DNA of 64,000 nt from Chitinophagales bacterium (GTDB lineage Bacteria; Bacteroidota; Bacteroidia; Chitinophagales; UBA10324). Positions 36,376 to 46,100 of this stretch are shown here, in pieces. Below the pieces are notes generated by a model. It ran no database searches and was not told the origin of the DNA. It saw only the letters and a list, made by a program, of their open reading frames with translations. Positions within the stretch are counted from its first letter, which is position 1, and each line of letters opens with the position of its first letter. The stretch is from contig JACDDS010000004.1 in NCBI GenBank assembly GCA_013816805.1, forward strand, positions 102,051 to 166,050, given 5' to 3'. The position numbers and the translations under genes were made by a program.

Positions 36376-36975
36376 ATGATAAATTTTGAGATCGACACAT
36401 CGTCCTTTCCGTTGGTAGAAGCTTCTTTTGACCGGATTGCTACAGAGTTGATGAACCATTGCCAGCTAACATTAAATGATCGCGGATACAGATTTTTGGA
36501 CCTTGAGTTTTATTACCATTGTCCACTTCATCCCGATACCTTTTCTAATAAGCACCAGGAAGTTGCAGGTAAATTACGAGCTCATGATTATGGAGTTGAT
36601 ATCTCACTTGGTGCTGATAACGAATGCTTCGGCGGAGTCTTACTGAAAGGGTTGATCAGATCGGATAGTAAAGTTTTTTCAAAGCCTCAAATACTCAAAG
36701 AACTGTTTAATTGTTTGCATGTGGGAACAAACATCATTGAATTGAAACAAATAACTGATAGTAATGAAATACGCTATTTTAAGACCATCCGGGAATTTAC
36801 CGGAACGCCAGGTACAGAAGACCGGAAAAGCTTTTCTACCAAGAAATACCGCTATATAGCAAACTCGAAAGAATATTTTAAGTCTGTTAAAAGAAAGGAA
36901 TATACAATTAAGCATTCTAATCTCTCCCTGGAAGAACAACGTGCTCTTTTAGGGTATTCATTAAGGCTGGAATAA
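36376..36975 (+). CDS. Uncharacterised protein
   Basis: The protein has 199 residues and is soluble, with no signal peptide or membrane segment. A central region (LEFYYHCPLHPDTFSNKHQ ... DYGVDISLGADNECFGGVLLKGLI) resembles conserved unnamed proteins with a DHPDP-x(n)-G-x-DI-x(n)-FGGVLIRG pattern, for which no function is known to me. The C-terminal third is basic and rich in Tyr, Lys and Ser (KKYRYIANSKEYFKSVKRKEY), with a final SLEEQRALLGYSL helix. A nucleic-acid role would be a guess. Confidence 0.6.
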   Translation: MINFEIDTSSFPLVEASFDRIATELMNHCQLTLNDRGYRFLDLEFYYHCPLHPDTFSNKHQEVAGKLRAHDYGVDISLGADNECFGGVLLKGLIRSDSKVFSKPQILKELFNCLHVGTNIIELKQITDSNEIRYFKTIREFTGTPGTEDRKSFSTKKYRYIANSKEYFKSVKRKEYTIKHSNLSLEEQRALLGYSLRLE

Positions 36976-37195
36976 CCCGCAGCCCTTGCGATTGACTTTT
37001 CTTACGGAAACCAAAAGAGGTTTGGAAAGAAACAGGTTATCATGCCTTTTTCCTGTGTACGTTTCTTTCAAGGTTGGTATTCACCCATTCAGCATGTTTT
37101 ACCGTCGATTCAGTTCATTTCTTTTTTTCGGCAGCTTATGCTCAAATATTTTCGCAGCCATTCAACCACTAATACTCATTTAAAAAAATTCAACA

Positions 37196-38746
37196 ATGAA
37201 AAAATTTATTTACGGTTTTATGCTGCTGGGTTGCTGTTTAGCTACAAATGCGCAAACCATAAAGCAGCTTTCCTTCAGGCCCCTCACTTCCACGCTTGAA
37301 ATGAAATATATTCAAAACCACCTGGTGGTATCACAGGATGGCCTTTTAACATTTGATGTATCAAATCCTAATGTTACTCCAATATTGGATGCACAGGTTC
37401 CCTACCCTGGAAACACAGCCTACGAGGTAACTGCTGAAGGAAATCTTGCTTATATGGCTGACGGAAATAATGGAATATTTGCGGTGTATAATATTTCCAA
37501 CTTTAATGCACCGGTCCTTAAAGGATCCGTTGCAATACCTGCCACCTCCTTTTACATAAGCGGTGACATGGAACCCCATGGTAATTATGTCTATATCACA
37601 GGTGTAAATTCCCTTTTTGTTATGGATGTAACTAATCCTTCCTTACCAAAGCAGGTGAATGAGGTTGCAGTTCCAAACACAGGATTTGGTGGTGCCGGCG
37701 AAATTGGCATTGATCACAATAACCTGTTTGTAAGGGCTGATTTGGGTACCAATATATATGACATCAGTAATCCGACTGCCCCTGTTCTCATATCTGTTAT
37801 ATCAAATAAACATGCCAATAACGACGGACTTTCAACTGATACCCTTCGTCACCGTGTATTTCTGCCCTGGTTAAATGCAAGCCAGGAATTTATAGGGTAC
37901 GACGCATATGATGTTACCAATCCCCGGGCACCCCAATTTTTATACGCGGACAGTACTTTCTTCGGAAGCGGTAATTTTGGCCCATCTGCTTATTCCTATA
38001 CAAATAACGTAGTATACCTTGCATCTGCCTCATCTGTAAAAGCGTTTGATGCTTCTGCTCAATCTCATTCTTATCTTACTTCCTTTACTGGTGTGGATGT
38101 ATCCGGTTCCATTATTACCATCGACGTTAAAGACAGCGTCTTTTATGTTGCTAAAAATAACGGGCTGGAAGTACTGAAGTTTACTCCTGGCAATGTCCCT
38201 CTTTGTTCCGTGACTTCAGGTTTGATTGCAACGAATATTACCTCCACTTCGGCAGTATTAAATTGGTTTGCAGTTCCGGGAGCTCAGAAATATAAAGTGA
38301 AATATAGCGAAGTTGGAAGCAACGTAGAGACGGTTGTAAAATCAAAAGACAATAAGAAAAAGATAACAGGACTTTCACCAGCTACCACTTATACCTTCAG
38401 AGTAAAAACCATCTGCGGCAACAATGTAAAGTCAGACTATTCAGCACCATCCAATTTCACCACAGCGGTGGCACGTTTACTAAGCGAGGATATGATTAGC
38501 CTGCAGGTTTTTCCAAATCCGATGGTGGATGAGTCTGCAATAAGTATTTCTTTAAATGAAACAACTGTTATCTCTCTGGAGCTATTTAATCTGGAAGGTA
38601 AAAAGGTGGCAACCATCGCAAATGAAACAGCGATTGCCGGACCTCATTCCTATAAGCTCGATAAGAATTCATTGGGAAGCGGAGTTTACTTCCTGAAGTT
38701 AATTACCCCTCAAACTCAAATAACGACGAAGATTATCATTCAATAA
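37196..38746 (+). CDS. LVIVD-repeat propeller protein with FN3 and T9SS sorting domain
   Basis: The protein has 516 residues: a signal peptide (1-20, LGCCLATNAQ), LVIVD-type repeats (LLTFDVSNPNVTPIL, NGIFAVYNISNFNAPVL, SLFVMDVTNPSLPKQ, NIYDISNPTAPVL, AYDVTNPRAPQFL; about 30-335), an FN3 domain (ITSTSAVLNWFAVPGAQKY..., about 345-425) and a sorting domain (VFPNPMVDESAISIS to TTKIIIQ). The repeats build a propeller of unknown ligand. The FN3 domain resembles that of the Kelch gene only at family level. A strong hairpin follows the gene. Confidence 0.88.
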   Translation: MKKFIYGFMLLGCCLATNAQTIKQLSFRPLTSTLEMKYIQNHLVVSQDGLLTFDVSNPNVTPILDAQVPYPGNTAYEVTAEGNLAYMADGNNGIFAVYNISNFNAPVLKGSVAIPATSFYISGDMEPHGNYVYITGVNSLFVMDVTNPSLPKQVNEVAVPNTGFGGAGEIGIDHNNLFVRADLGTNIYDISNPTAPVLISVISNKHANNDGLSTDTLRHRVFLPWLNASQEFIGYDAYDVTNPRAPQFLYADSTFFGSGNFGPSAYSYTNNVVYLASASSVKAFDASAQSHSYLTSFTGVDVSGSIITIDVKDSVFYVAKNNGLEVLKFTPGNVPLCSVTSGLIATNITSTSAVLNWFAVPGAQKYKVKYSEVGSNVETVVKSKDNKKKITGLSPATTYTFRVKTICGNNVKSDYSAPSNFTTAVARLLSEDMISLQVFPNPMVDESAISISLNETTVISLELFNLEGKKVATIANETAIAGPHSYKLDKNSLGSGVYFLKLITPQTQITTKIIIQ

Positions 38747-38758
38747 TATTAATACAAG

Positions 38759-38800
38759 CAGCGCCGTATCGCCGAAAAGACGATGCGGCGCTGATATTTT
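38759..38800 (+). terminator. GC-rich hairpin terminator after the LVIVD gene
   Basis: CAGCGCCGTATCG pairs with CGATGCGGCGCTG (one mismatch) across a 9-base loop, followed by ATATTTT. Confidence 0.8.
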
Positions 38801-38977
38801 AACTTCAACGAAGGTGTCTCCGCATGAAAATTTTGAATTACTCATGACTACACCAGGTTTTCAATTCCCTTGGTATTTTAGAAGCTAATCCATTCCTGCG
38901 ACTGTCAGGTTGAACAAACATTCGTTTTACTTCCATAGCGTCCTGGGAGTATATTCCTATTCTACCACAACCAATAG

Positions 38978-39424
38978 GTGGCCGGTGGTTTGCCTGCAGA
39001 GAATTTCAGACAGCCAGAAGATGTGATCAATGCTGCTATTGAGATCAAAGATTTCATTCTGAATTACGAAAGAGAGCGAAAAGAAAAAGGACAGGTACCT
39101 TTTGAAATGCGAATCGGAATTCATACCGGACCTATTGTGGCTGGAATCGTTGGAATAAAGAAATTCGCCTACGATATATGGGGCGATACCGTAAACATTG
39201 CCTCACGCATGGAGCAATGCGGCGAGGTCGGTAAAGTAAATATTTCCGGAGATACGTACCGGTTGATACAACACCAGGTTAATTGCAGCTACAGGGGAAA
39301 AATAGCATCCAAGAATAAACAGGATATGGAAATGTACTTTGCGGAGGCGATGGGAAATTTAACGGTCCAAGGACTCAGAACTCTGTTGATGAGAGTTCCA
39401 AGGGTTGCAGGTCAGAGAATCTGA
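38978..39424 (+). pseudogene. C-terminal fragment of a class III adenylate/guanylate cyclase
   Basis: The frame opens at a GTG and reads AGGLPAENFRQPEDVINAAIEI, then FEMRIGIHTGPIVAGIVGIKKFAYDIWGDTVNIASRM and NISGDTYRLIQ. This is the second half of a class III nucleotidyl cyclase domain, including the DIWGDTVN..SRM motif. The first half, with both metal-binding Asp residues, and any sensor domain are absent; upstream DNA shows no trace of them. The fragment cannot be catalytic alone. Confidence 0.8.
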
Positions 39425-39503
39425 ATCGGCTCACCTTTGACTGACCATCAGATTAAGTTTTAATTACTACAGATTAATAGTGGCCATTACATATTGACAT
39501 ACA

Positions 39504-40370
39504 TTATAATGCCTTAAACCATTCTTTCTTTATGTTTAATTTTTCTACTAATTCAATCTCAATACCCAGCTTTAATTCTTTCAGTTTTTCAGCTAAGTCA
39601 TTCTCATCCATTAAATCAATTGGAGGTGCTCCATCTCTTTGAGCTTCTCTTTTTGCTTCTCTTGTGAAGGTACCAGTCGTAATAATTAGGCCTTTATCTG
39701 CCCGTCCTACCATTGCACCTCTAAAGTCACGCACAACTGAAGGTGATATACTATTTTTATAACGCTTTGCTTGAAAGATAACGTGGAAGGATAGCACACC
39801 ACCAATTCGCAATAGCCCTTTACCATCAATGCCACCATCATTTGATTTACCAGTTACTTCCACATTTTGAAAACCAAGTTCTCTTAAAAGCCTTTGACAA
39901 AGTCGTTCGAAGGAACTCGATGAAATAGTCTGTAATTCTGTAATTATTTCCTGTTGCCATGTAATTTTTTGTAATTCTTCATTATTATCTTGTTCTTCAT
40001 TTAAATTAGATTTTGTTTTTTTTTGTTTAACTATCCTTTCTTTTTTATCCTCAGTAACAACCTTCCGTTTTACAGCTTCCTTATCGACCGATTTAGTTTT
40101 TAAACCTTCTTCTGTTAAAGCCCAAACACCTCTCGCTGAATTTTCAAGTAAACCATAACGTTTTAAATAATTTTTAGCCCAAGCCAGCCTATAAGTCAGT
40201 TTACTTGTGTTTCCTCTATGTATTTCATTTACTTGTTCGTCAGTTAATTTTAAAATAGAAGTAACTTGTTCTTCAATTTCATTTACAGAACCTGAACCAC
40301 CTAAATTATGGAGTGCAGTCAAAGTTGGATTGAACAACTCATCATATTTATATTTAAAAGTCTCTTTCAT
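39504..40370 (-). CDS. mrr: Mrr-type restriction endonuclease (type IV, modified-DNA-directed)
   Basis: The protein has 288 residues. The N-terminal winged-helix Mrr_N domain (about 5-95, ELFNPTLTALHNLGGSGSVNEIEEQV ... LLENSARGVWALTEEG) is followed by a Lys/Glu-rich linker (95-140) and the Mrr catalytic domain (about 145-265): SFERLCQRLLRELGFQNVEVTG, the active-site D in NDGGIDGKG and Q-x-K in FHVIFQAKRYK, plus GLIITTGTFTREAKREA. It would cut methylated foreign DNA. It stands alone, is AT-rich, and has no partner methylase, as expected for type IV systems. Confidence 0.92.
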   Translation of the reverse strand: MKETFKYKYDELFNPTLTALHNLGGSGSVNEIEEQVTSILKLTDEQVNEIHRGNTSKLTYRLAWAKNYLKRYGLLENSARGVWALTEEGLKTKSVDKEAVKRKVVTEDKKERIVKQKKTKSNLNEEQDNNEELQKITWQQEIITELQTISSSSFERLCQRLLRELGFQNVEVTGKSNDGGIDGKGLLRIGGVLSFHVIFQAKRYKNSISPSVVRDFRGAMVGRADKGLIITTGTFTREAKREAQRDGAPPIDLMDENDLAEKLKELKLGIEIELVEKLNIKKEWFKAL

Positions 40371-40543
40371 TTCATCAATTGGTTGATTTAGATTTAAAGC
40401 AAGTCAAAAATATGAAAAGAGAAACGCGTGTTGCAAAATATTGATTAGCAAAAGCCAAAAATTGTCATAGAATAACTTAATGCCGTTATTAGGGTTTGAT
40501 CATCAACAAGTACACTTAAATTTGCTTCGATACATTTCGAAAT

Positions 40544-42022
40544 TCACCTCCCCAAATACTTCACCTTTCCCACCATATAAATTTTAGTTCCATACTCTCT
40601 TGCCAATGGATTGGTAACAGAATCCTTCAATTCAATATTGCTTAATTGAACACGCTCAGTGCTGTGCGGTGATTCATCATCTGAGATGATAATGAGTGAC
40701 GTAGCCGTAGGTTGCTTTGGATACCACAACATAAAGCTTGAGCTGCGACTGATTATATCCGGCAACGGATATTTTTTAGAATACCACATAAGAGCGCCGG
40801 CCTCGCCATAATTGTAACAGTAGACCATGGTATTTTTTTTCACTGAATCCGGCAGCGATGTATAAATATTCGCCGTCTTTACAGCCATCTCTTCCCACCC
40901 AAGCATGTCTGCAAAATCCTGTGGCAGCGCATGGTCTTTACCATCTTCCCATTGCAGCATCCCAACCTTTTGCATGTTGTTCCGTGCATAAAAAGATGCT
41001 GCTTTTGCAGGTGACAGGCAAGGCATCATCACAGGAATGGCAAACGGTGCAGGAAATATAATTAAAATTAAGAGCGCATACCGAATCCACTTTCGTCTCG
41101 CTGTATGCTGCTCAATCCAGACACCACCACCTGCCAGGAGCACAGGATAAAAGCCCATGGTGTAATAATCTTTTCCACCGGTAACAGTGAATAGCAGCAG
41201 CATGATGAAATAAGCCACGGTAATAAAAGAAAAACTCTTTTTATCCCTTACAAAAAACCACAAACCCAAAAGCCAGACAGGTAAAGAATTTACGAGCAAT
41301 AAAAATTGCTGTACTAAAAAAGTGAACGGCGAGATCAACTTCAATTGTGTTTCCTTCAGTTCTTCTACATGGCCCAAAGCAGGGAAGTCATGCTGAGCCT
41401 GCCACAACAGGTTCGGAAGAAAAATTATGCATGTAATACCAAGGGAGAACCATAGATGCTTGTTTAGAAGCAGGCGCCGTTGTTTGGTGAGAGCAACCGC
41501 TAAAAACAAAGACGCAATGAAAATTACTACCATGTATTTGCTGAGTAAAGCCAGTCCCAAAGAAACACCTGCTATATACATCCATTTATTTTCCTGTGTT
41601 TGGAAATAGGCAATCAGTGCATATGCGATCAGCGTCCAGAAAAAAATATCAAGGATGTTCGGCTGGAAAAGGATGTGAATGCGCAGATAAGCAGAAAATA
41701 AAAATGCAGAACATGCAATAACCTGTGCAATGCCCTTTCCACCAAGGCGGATAACAATAGCACCAAGGATCAGTATGGTTAATGCACCTAGTAAAGCAGG
41801 CCAGAATTTTACTAAATAAAACCAGTTGCCGAATACCAGACTAATGCGCCCTAAAAAGGGGAGGAGTGGAGCGGTTTCATTATAACCCCAGGCGAGGTGC
41901 CTTGCTTCGGCTAAATATAAAAATTCATCACGGTGCAGATCATAATCGTGATGAATACCCAACACAGAAATGAAAAATTTAATTACCGCAAAGCATGCAG
42001 GGATAATGAATTTGTTTCGCAT
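40544..42022 (-). CDS. GT39-like (ArnT/PMT-type) membrane glycosyltransferase
   Basis: The protein is about 492 residues from ATG 42022 (MRNKFIIPACFAVIKFF); a 26-residue longer form starting at 42100 is less likely. It has about 10-12 membrane segments in the first 350 residues and a soluble C-terminal domain. The first loop carries DYDLHRDEFLYLAEARHLAWG, with the DE pair typical of GT-C lipid-linked sugar transferases. It would move a sugar from a polyprenyl-phosphate donor onto lipid or protein on the periplasmic side. Acceptor is unknown. Confidence 0.82.
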   Translation of the reverse strand: MRNKFIIPACFAVIKFFISVLGIHHDYDLHRDEFLYLAEARHLAWGYNETAPLLPFLGRISLVFGNWFYLVKFWPALLGALTILILGAIVIRLGGKGIAQVIACSAFLFSAYLRIHILFQPNILDIFFWTLIAYALIAYFQTQENKWMYIAGVSLGLALLSKYMVVIFIASLFLAVALTKQRRLLLNKHLWFSLGITCIIFLPNLLWQAQHDFPALGHVEELKETQLKLISPFTFLVQQFLLLVNSLPVWLLGLWFFVRDKKSFSFITVAYFIMLLLFTVTGGKDYYTMGFYPVLLAGGGVWIEQHTARRKWIRYALLILIIFPAPFAIPVMMPCLSPAKAASFYARNNMQKVGMLQWEDGKDHALPQDFADMLGWEEMAVKTANIYTSLPDSVKKNTMVYCYNYGEAGALMWYSKKYPLPDIISRSSSFMLWYPKQPTATSLIIISDDESPHSTERVQLSNIELKDSVTNPLAREYGTKIYMVGKVKYLGR

Positions 42023-42182
42023 AATGGAAAGCAATAATAAAGATAACGGTTGACTGCTATCAATTGCTAATAACGCATTACGTAAAGCAGTTTTCACCAA
42101 AGCATACTATTTCACTTTAACAAAAGGATTTCTACGCAGGAAGCTAAAACATACTAATTTGGGATGCTTAAAACCTGGCAAG

Positions 42183-42827
42183 TTGAAAAAAGTTATTGCA
42201 GTTCTTATTTTTTCATTTTTATTTTTTTTCTTTATTATGAGCGATGTTTCTGCACAGAAGTATCTTTTTTACATGCATGGTAAAATAGTTGAAGATCAGG
42301 GCAAGCAAGCAGTGAGCCCGTATTTTGGAGCGTATCAATATGAAGCCATTCTAGATACCTTCCGAAGCCATCATTTTACAGTAATGAGTGAAGTCAGAAA
42401 ACCTAACACTGATGTCACCACCTACGCAAGAGAAATAAAGGTCCAGGTAGATAATCTACTCCTGAAAGGAATACCAGCCAAAGACATTACAGTAGTGGGT
42501 GCATCAAAGGGAGCGATAATCGCTATGCTGGTTTCTTATTATTTGCAAAACAGCGATGTGAATTTTGTTTTCCTGGCCGCCTGTAATGATGATAATTTTG
42601 AAAGTTTCCCGGATATAAAATTCTATGGAAACATCTTATCCATATATGAAAGAAGCGACGATATAGGTAATACTTGTGCACGATTTAAAAAGGCTTCGTC
42701 CGCAACTATCAGGCATTATAAAGAAGTAGAAATTAATACAGGACTGAAGCATGGATTTTTATTTCAGCCGCTTTCAGAATGGATAAATCCCGCCATAAAA
42801 TGGGCAAATGGAGATTACAGGCAGTAA
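42183..42827 (+). CDS. Secreted alpha/beta-hydrolase-like protein
   Basis: The first in-frame ATG (42237) would cut off the signal peptide KKVIAVLIFSFLFFFFIMS, so translation probably starts at TTG 42183 or TTG 42159. The mature protein (~190 residues) has YLFYMHGKIVED (oxyanion-type HG), the nucleophile elbow GASKGA in ITVVGASKGAIIAMLVSYY, and a late His in TGLKHGFLF. The acid residue is not certain. This suggests a small esterase-like enzyme in the periplasm; the substrate is unknown. The non-ATG start suggests low expression or a mis-called base. Confidence 0.7.
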   Translation: MKKVIAVLIFSFLFFFFIMSDVSAQKYLFYMHGKIVEDQGKQAVSPYFGAYQYEAILDTFRSHHFTVMSEVRKPNTDVTTYAREIKVQVDNLLLKGIPAKDITVVGASKGAIIAMLVSYYLQNSDVNFVFLAACNDDNFESFPDIKFYGNILSIYERSDDIGNTCARFKKASSATIRHYKEVEINTGLKHGFLFQPLSEWINPAIKWANGDYRQ

Positions 42828-43138
42828 AAACTTCGCTACCAAAAATTACTGTTCAAGCCGTTGTTACTTAAAAAACTTCTTCTACCTATGTTCCGTATTG
42901 CTATAAAATAAAGTGGAATGGCACTGTTTTATTTAGAATTATAAACTATACCGGCTATGAAAAAGAATATCTATTTAAATTTTCTACAAGACCTTAAGGT
43001 TGATAGCGACCTACAACAGTAAATTATTTCCTTCAAAAGAAACACCCGGCAGGGAAAAGCAAAGCCGGTATTGTAAAAAAAACTACAGCCCGAACTAAAA
43101 AGTAATCCGGGCTGCAGTAATTCAATATAGGGAAACGT
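42828..43138. other. Intergenic region with the terminator of the giant SBBP gene
   Basis: No gene is seen. The right part holds a strong minus-strand terminator (43073-43114). A short hairpin CCCGGC...GCCGGT near 43045-43069 may also form. Confidence 0.5.
43073..43114 (-). terminator. Rho-independent terminator of the SBBP/PKD gene
   Basis: On the minus strand CAGCCCG pairs with CGGGCTG, extended by ATTACT/AGT pairs, and is followed by a T-rich run (43073-43082). It lies 25 bases after the gene's stop. Confidence 0.85.
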
Positions 43139-46100
43139 TTATTTATCCAGGATTAACTTCCTGATCAGGCTTTCATTTCCCATAGAAATTTTAACGTTAT
43201 ACACACCTGAAGGTAATTGTGAAGCGTTTACTTCTCTTGTAAAGTTCTTTCCGCTTTCTCCTTCATAAATATCCATTACCACCTGGCTTAGAATGTTTTC
43301 AAGTTGTACTTTGATGTGCTCATTTGTCGCATTAGACAATGAAAGTATAAAATGGCCGTTCGCCGGGTTGGGATAAATGTTAAACGAAGACCCATTTAAG
43401 ATATCGGCTATTCCGCTGCAAATAGAAACGGCTACCTTAATTGAATCAGTGCCTGAGCATCCGTTACTGTCAGTTACCTGCACCCAGTAATTGTTGCCTG
43501 CTGAAACAACAATTGCCTGCGAGGAAGCGCCCGTAGACCATAGGTAAGAACGATATCCACTTCCTGCATCTAGGGTTAGTGAAGCAGTATCACAGATTGT
43601 GGTATCCATACCAAGATTCACCGTTGCCTGTGGATTTTCCGAAACCATCAATGCTAGAGAAGTATCGCTGCAGCCTGAAGAATTCATTTCAACCACTGCA
43701 TAAATCCCGGTTGCAGAAACAGTAAGCATAGCCGAAGTAGCGCCTGGAACTTCTGCATTATTGTTCAGCCATTTATAAGTCACGGTATCAGCGTTCGCAG
43801 TTAAAACAACAGAATCTCCCTCGCAAAAACCAACCGTTGCACCTTCCAGTATATATGCAGTAGGACCCGGCATAACTTCAACATGCACAATAGTCGATAT
43901 TGCCGAACATCCCGCTGCCGCTGTGATTACCACTTTATAATCGCCTGTTTCTGTAGCAGTATATGTGGAGCTGGTAGCACCGGAAATAAAGACTGGTCCG
44001 TTTTTCCACCTGTAACTATAATCGAAGCCTGTATTTGCAGCCAGCACTACTGATTGACCATGGCAGAATGTAGTAACGCCCTGTGGAGTAACTGTAGCAA
44101 AAAGAGGAGTGCTCACCACTGTAATAATAACAACAGTGGTGTCTGATAATCCAATAGTGGAGTTGGTACTGATAAGAGTTACTGTATAGTTTCCGGCGGA
44201 ATCATATGTATGAATAGGGGAGGTGAGGGTGCTGGTTGAATCATCTCCAAAATTCCAGGAATAAATATCTGCATTGCTGCTATTATTGCTAAACAGCACA
44301 TCAGTTGCAGTGCAGGGAACGTTGGTATAAGAGAAAGCAGCTACAGGCGGTGTGGCAGGAGCATGTACCTGTATTTTCACCAGCATTACATCGTCGTCAC
44401 CACCAAAATCCACTTGTGCTGTACCAGGAGTACCCAGTCCAGCGCTGCTGGCAGTACCCACCAGGTAAATATTCTGATGCTTATCATCAATAGCTAAGGC
44501 AAGGTTATCTTCATCTCCTTTACCACCGAAATAAGTGCCGTAATTCCTTCTTCCATTAGAATCCCATATTTCAAGGAACATATCGCCGCTTCCACCCCAA
44601 ACGGTTTGAAATCCATTAGGAGTTGACATAGTATCGGGGCTTTCCGTCGATCCGGAAATATAAATTTCATTATCACCAATCATAGTAATAGCCCGCCCAC
44701 GATCATCAAATGCACCACCCAGATAGGAAGACCAGACAATATGCCCGTCCAGTGTCCACTTCATCAATACCATGTCATGATAAGGTTCCCTGTGAAGATC
44801 ATATCCCGCCACCCAATGTTCCTGGTATGCACCGGGAGTAGCCACTCCCGTATCACTTGCAGAATAACCAGTGAAGTAAACATATTTGCTGGATGAATCT
44901 ACGAAAACGCCCCTGCCGCGGTCTTCAACAGCACCCCCCCAATAGCTAACCCATATTATTTGTCCTGCTGAAGTAAATGCACCTAAAAGATAGTCCTGCT
45001 TGTCAGCCAGTGTAGTTCTTGAAACTCCCGGTGTGGCAATACCTGGACTTGCCGTGCTGCCATTCACATATATATTATCATTTTTATCGACTGTAACACT
45101 TCGTCCATGATCTTCTTCTGTTCCGCCCAGATAGCTGCCCCAAATCAACTTTCCATCGGGGCTCCATTTACTCAGGCATAAATCGGCATTCCCCTTCCAT
45201 TGCGTTTGATAAACTCCAGGTGTAGCAATTCCGGTATCACTGAAGGTATAACCTACCATAATTACATTTTCATCGCGATCAATCGTAAGTCTGCGAATAG
45301 TTTCATCATCTGTGCCGCCATAGTACGTTGCAAATATTATAAAGCCATCAATACTGAAATATGCCAGTAATCCATCATCGCCAAGACCTCCGGCGTAGTG
45401 TTCACGATAAGCACCTGGCGTGGCTAACCCATCACTGTTGGCGTGGCATCCGAGGTACCAGTTGTTGATTTTATTTGATACCAGGCCCCGGCCATGGTCA
45501 TCTTCCGTTCCTCCATAATAGGTACCCCACAACCGGCGACCTGCAGAATCATATTTTTCTAATATGATATCTACATTCCCGGCTAACTGCGTTTGAAAGG
45601 CGCCTGTTGTAGCAATATTGTTAGTGCTGTTACTTCTGCCTATTAAGGCTACATTCCCAAGGCTATCCGTGCCAAGCCCACGTCCTTCCTCACTGGAATC
45701 ACCACCACAATACGTGGCCCAAACCAGCATAGGATCAATCACCAATGCCTGTTTTTTATCATAAGAGCCTGTAGTAAATCCGATAATATTTTTATTGAGG
45801 CTGAAGTGAACATCGACCGGCAAAACTTTTCTGCCAAGTTCATTTTTAAGATATGATTCAGGAATCATTTCTGTAATTTTCCCCTGCGCAGTTCCTGTTT
45901 CAATGTTTCCGCTGGAATACAGGATTTGATTATTGCCTCCATGATACCTGTACTGAATATCTTTTACATTTCCGCCCGGATGTACTAGGAAATCATAAGA
46001 TACGGAAGTTTTTGGTTTTTGATCCTGGGTAGCAATAAATACCAGGTCTATGTTTGGGTATAAATTCTTATAAGTTATCTTATTGTATTGTCTTACTTCT

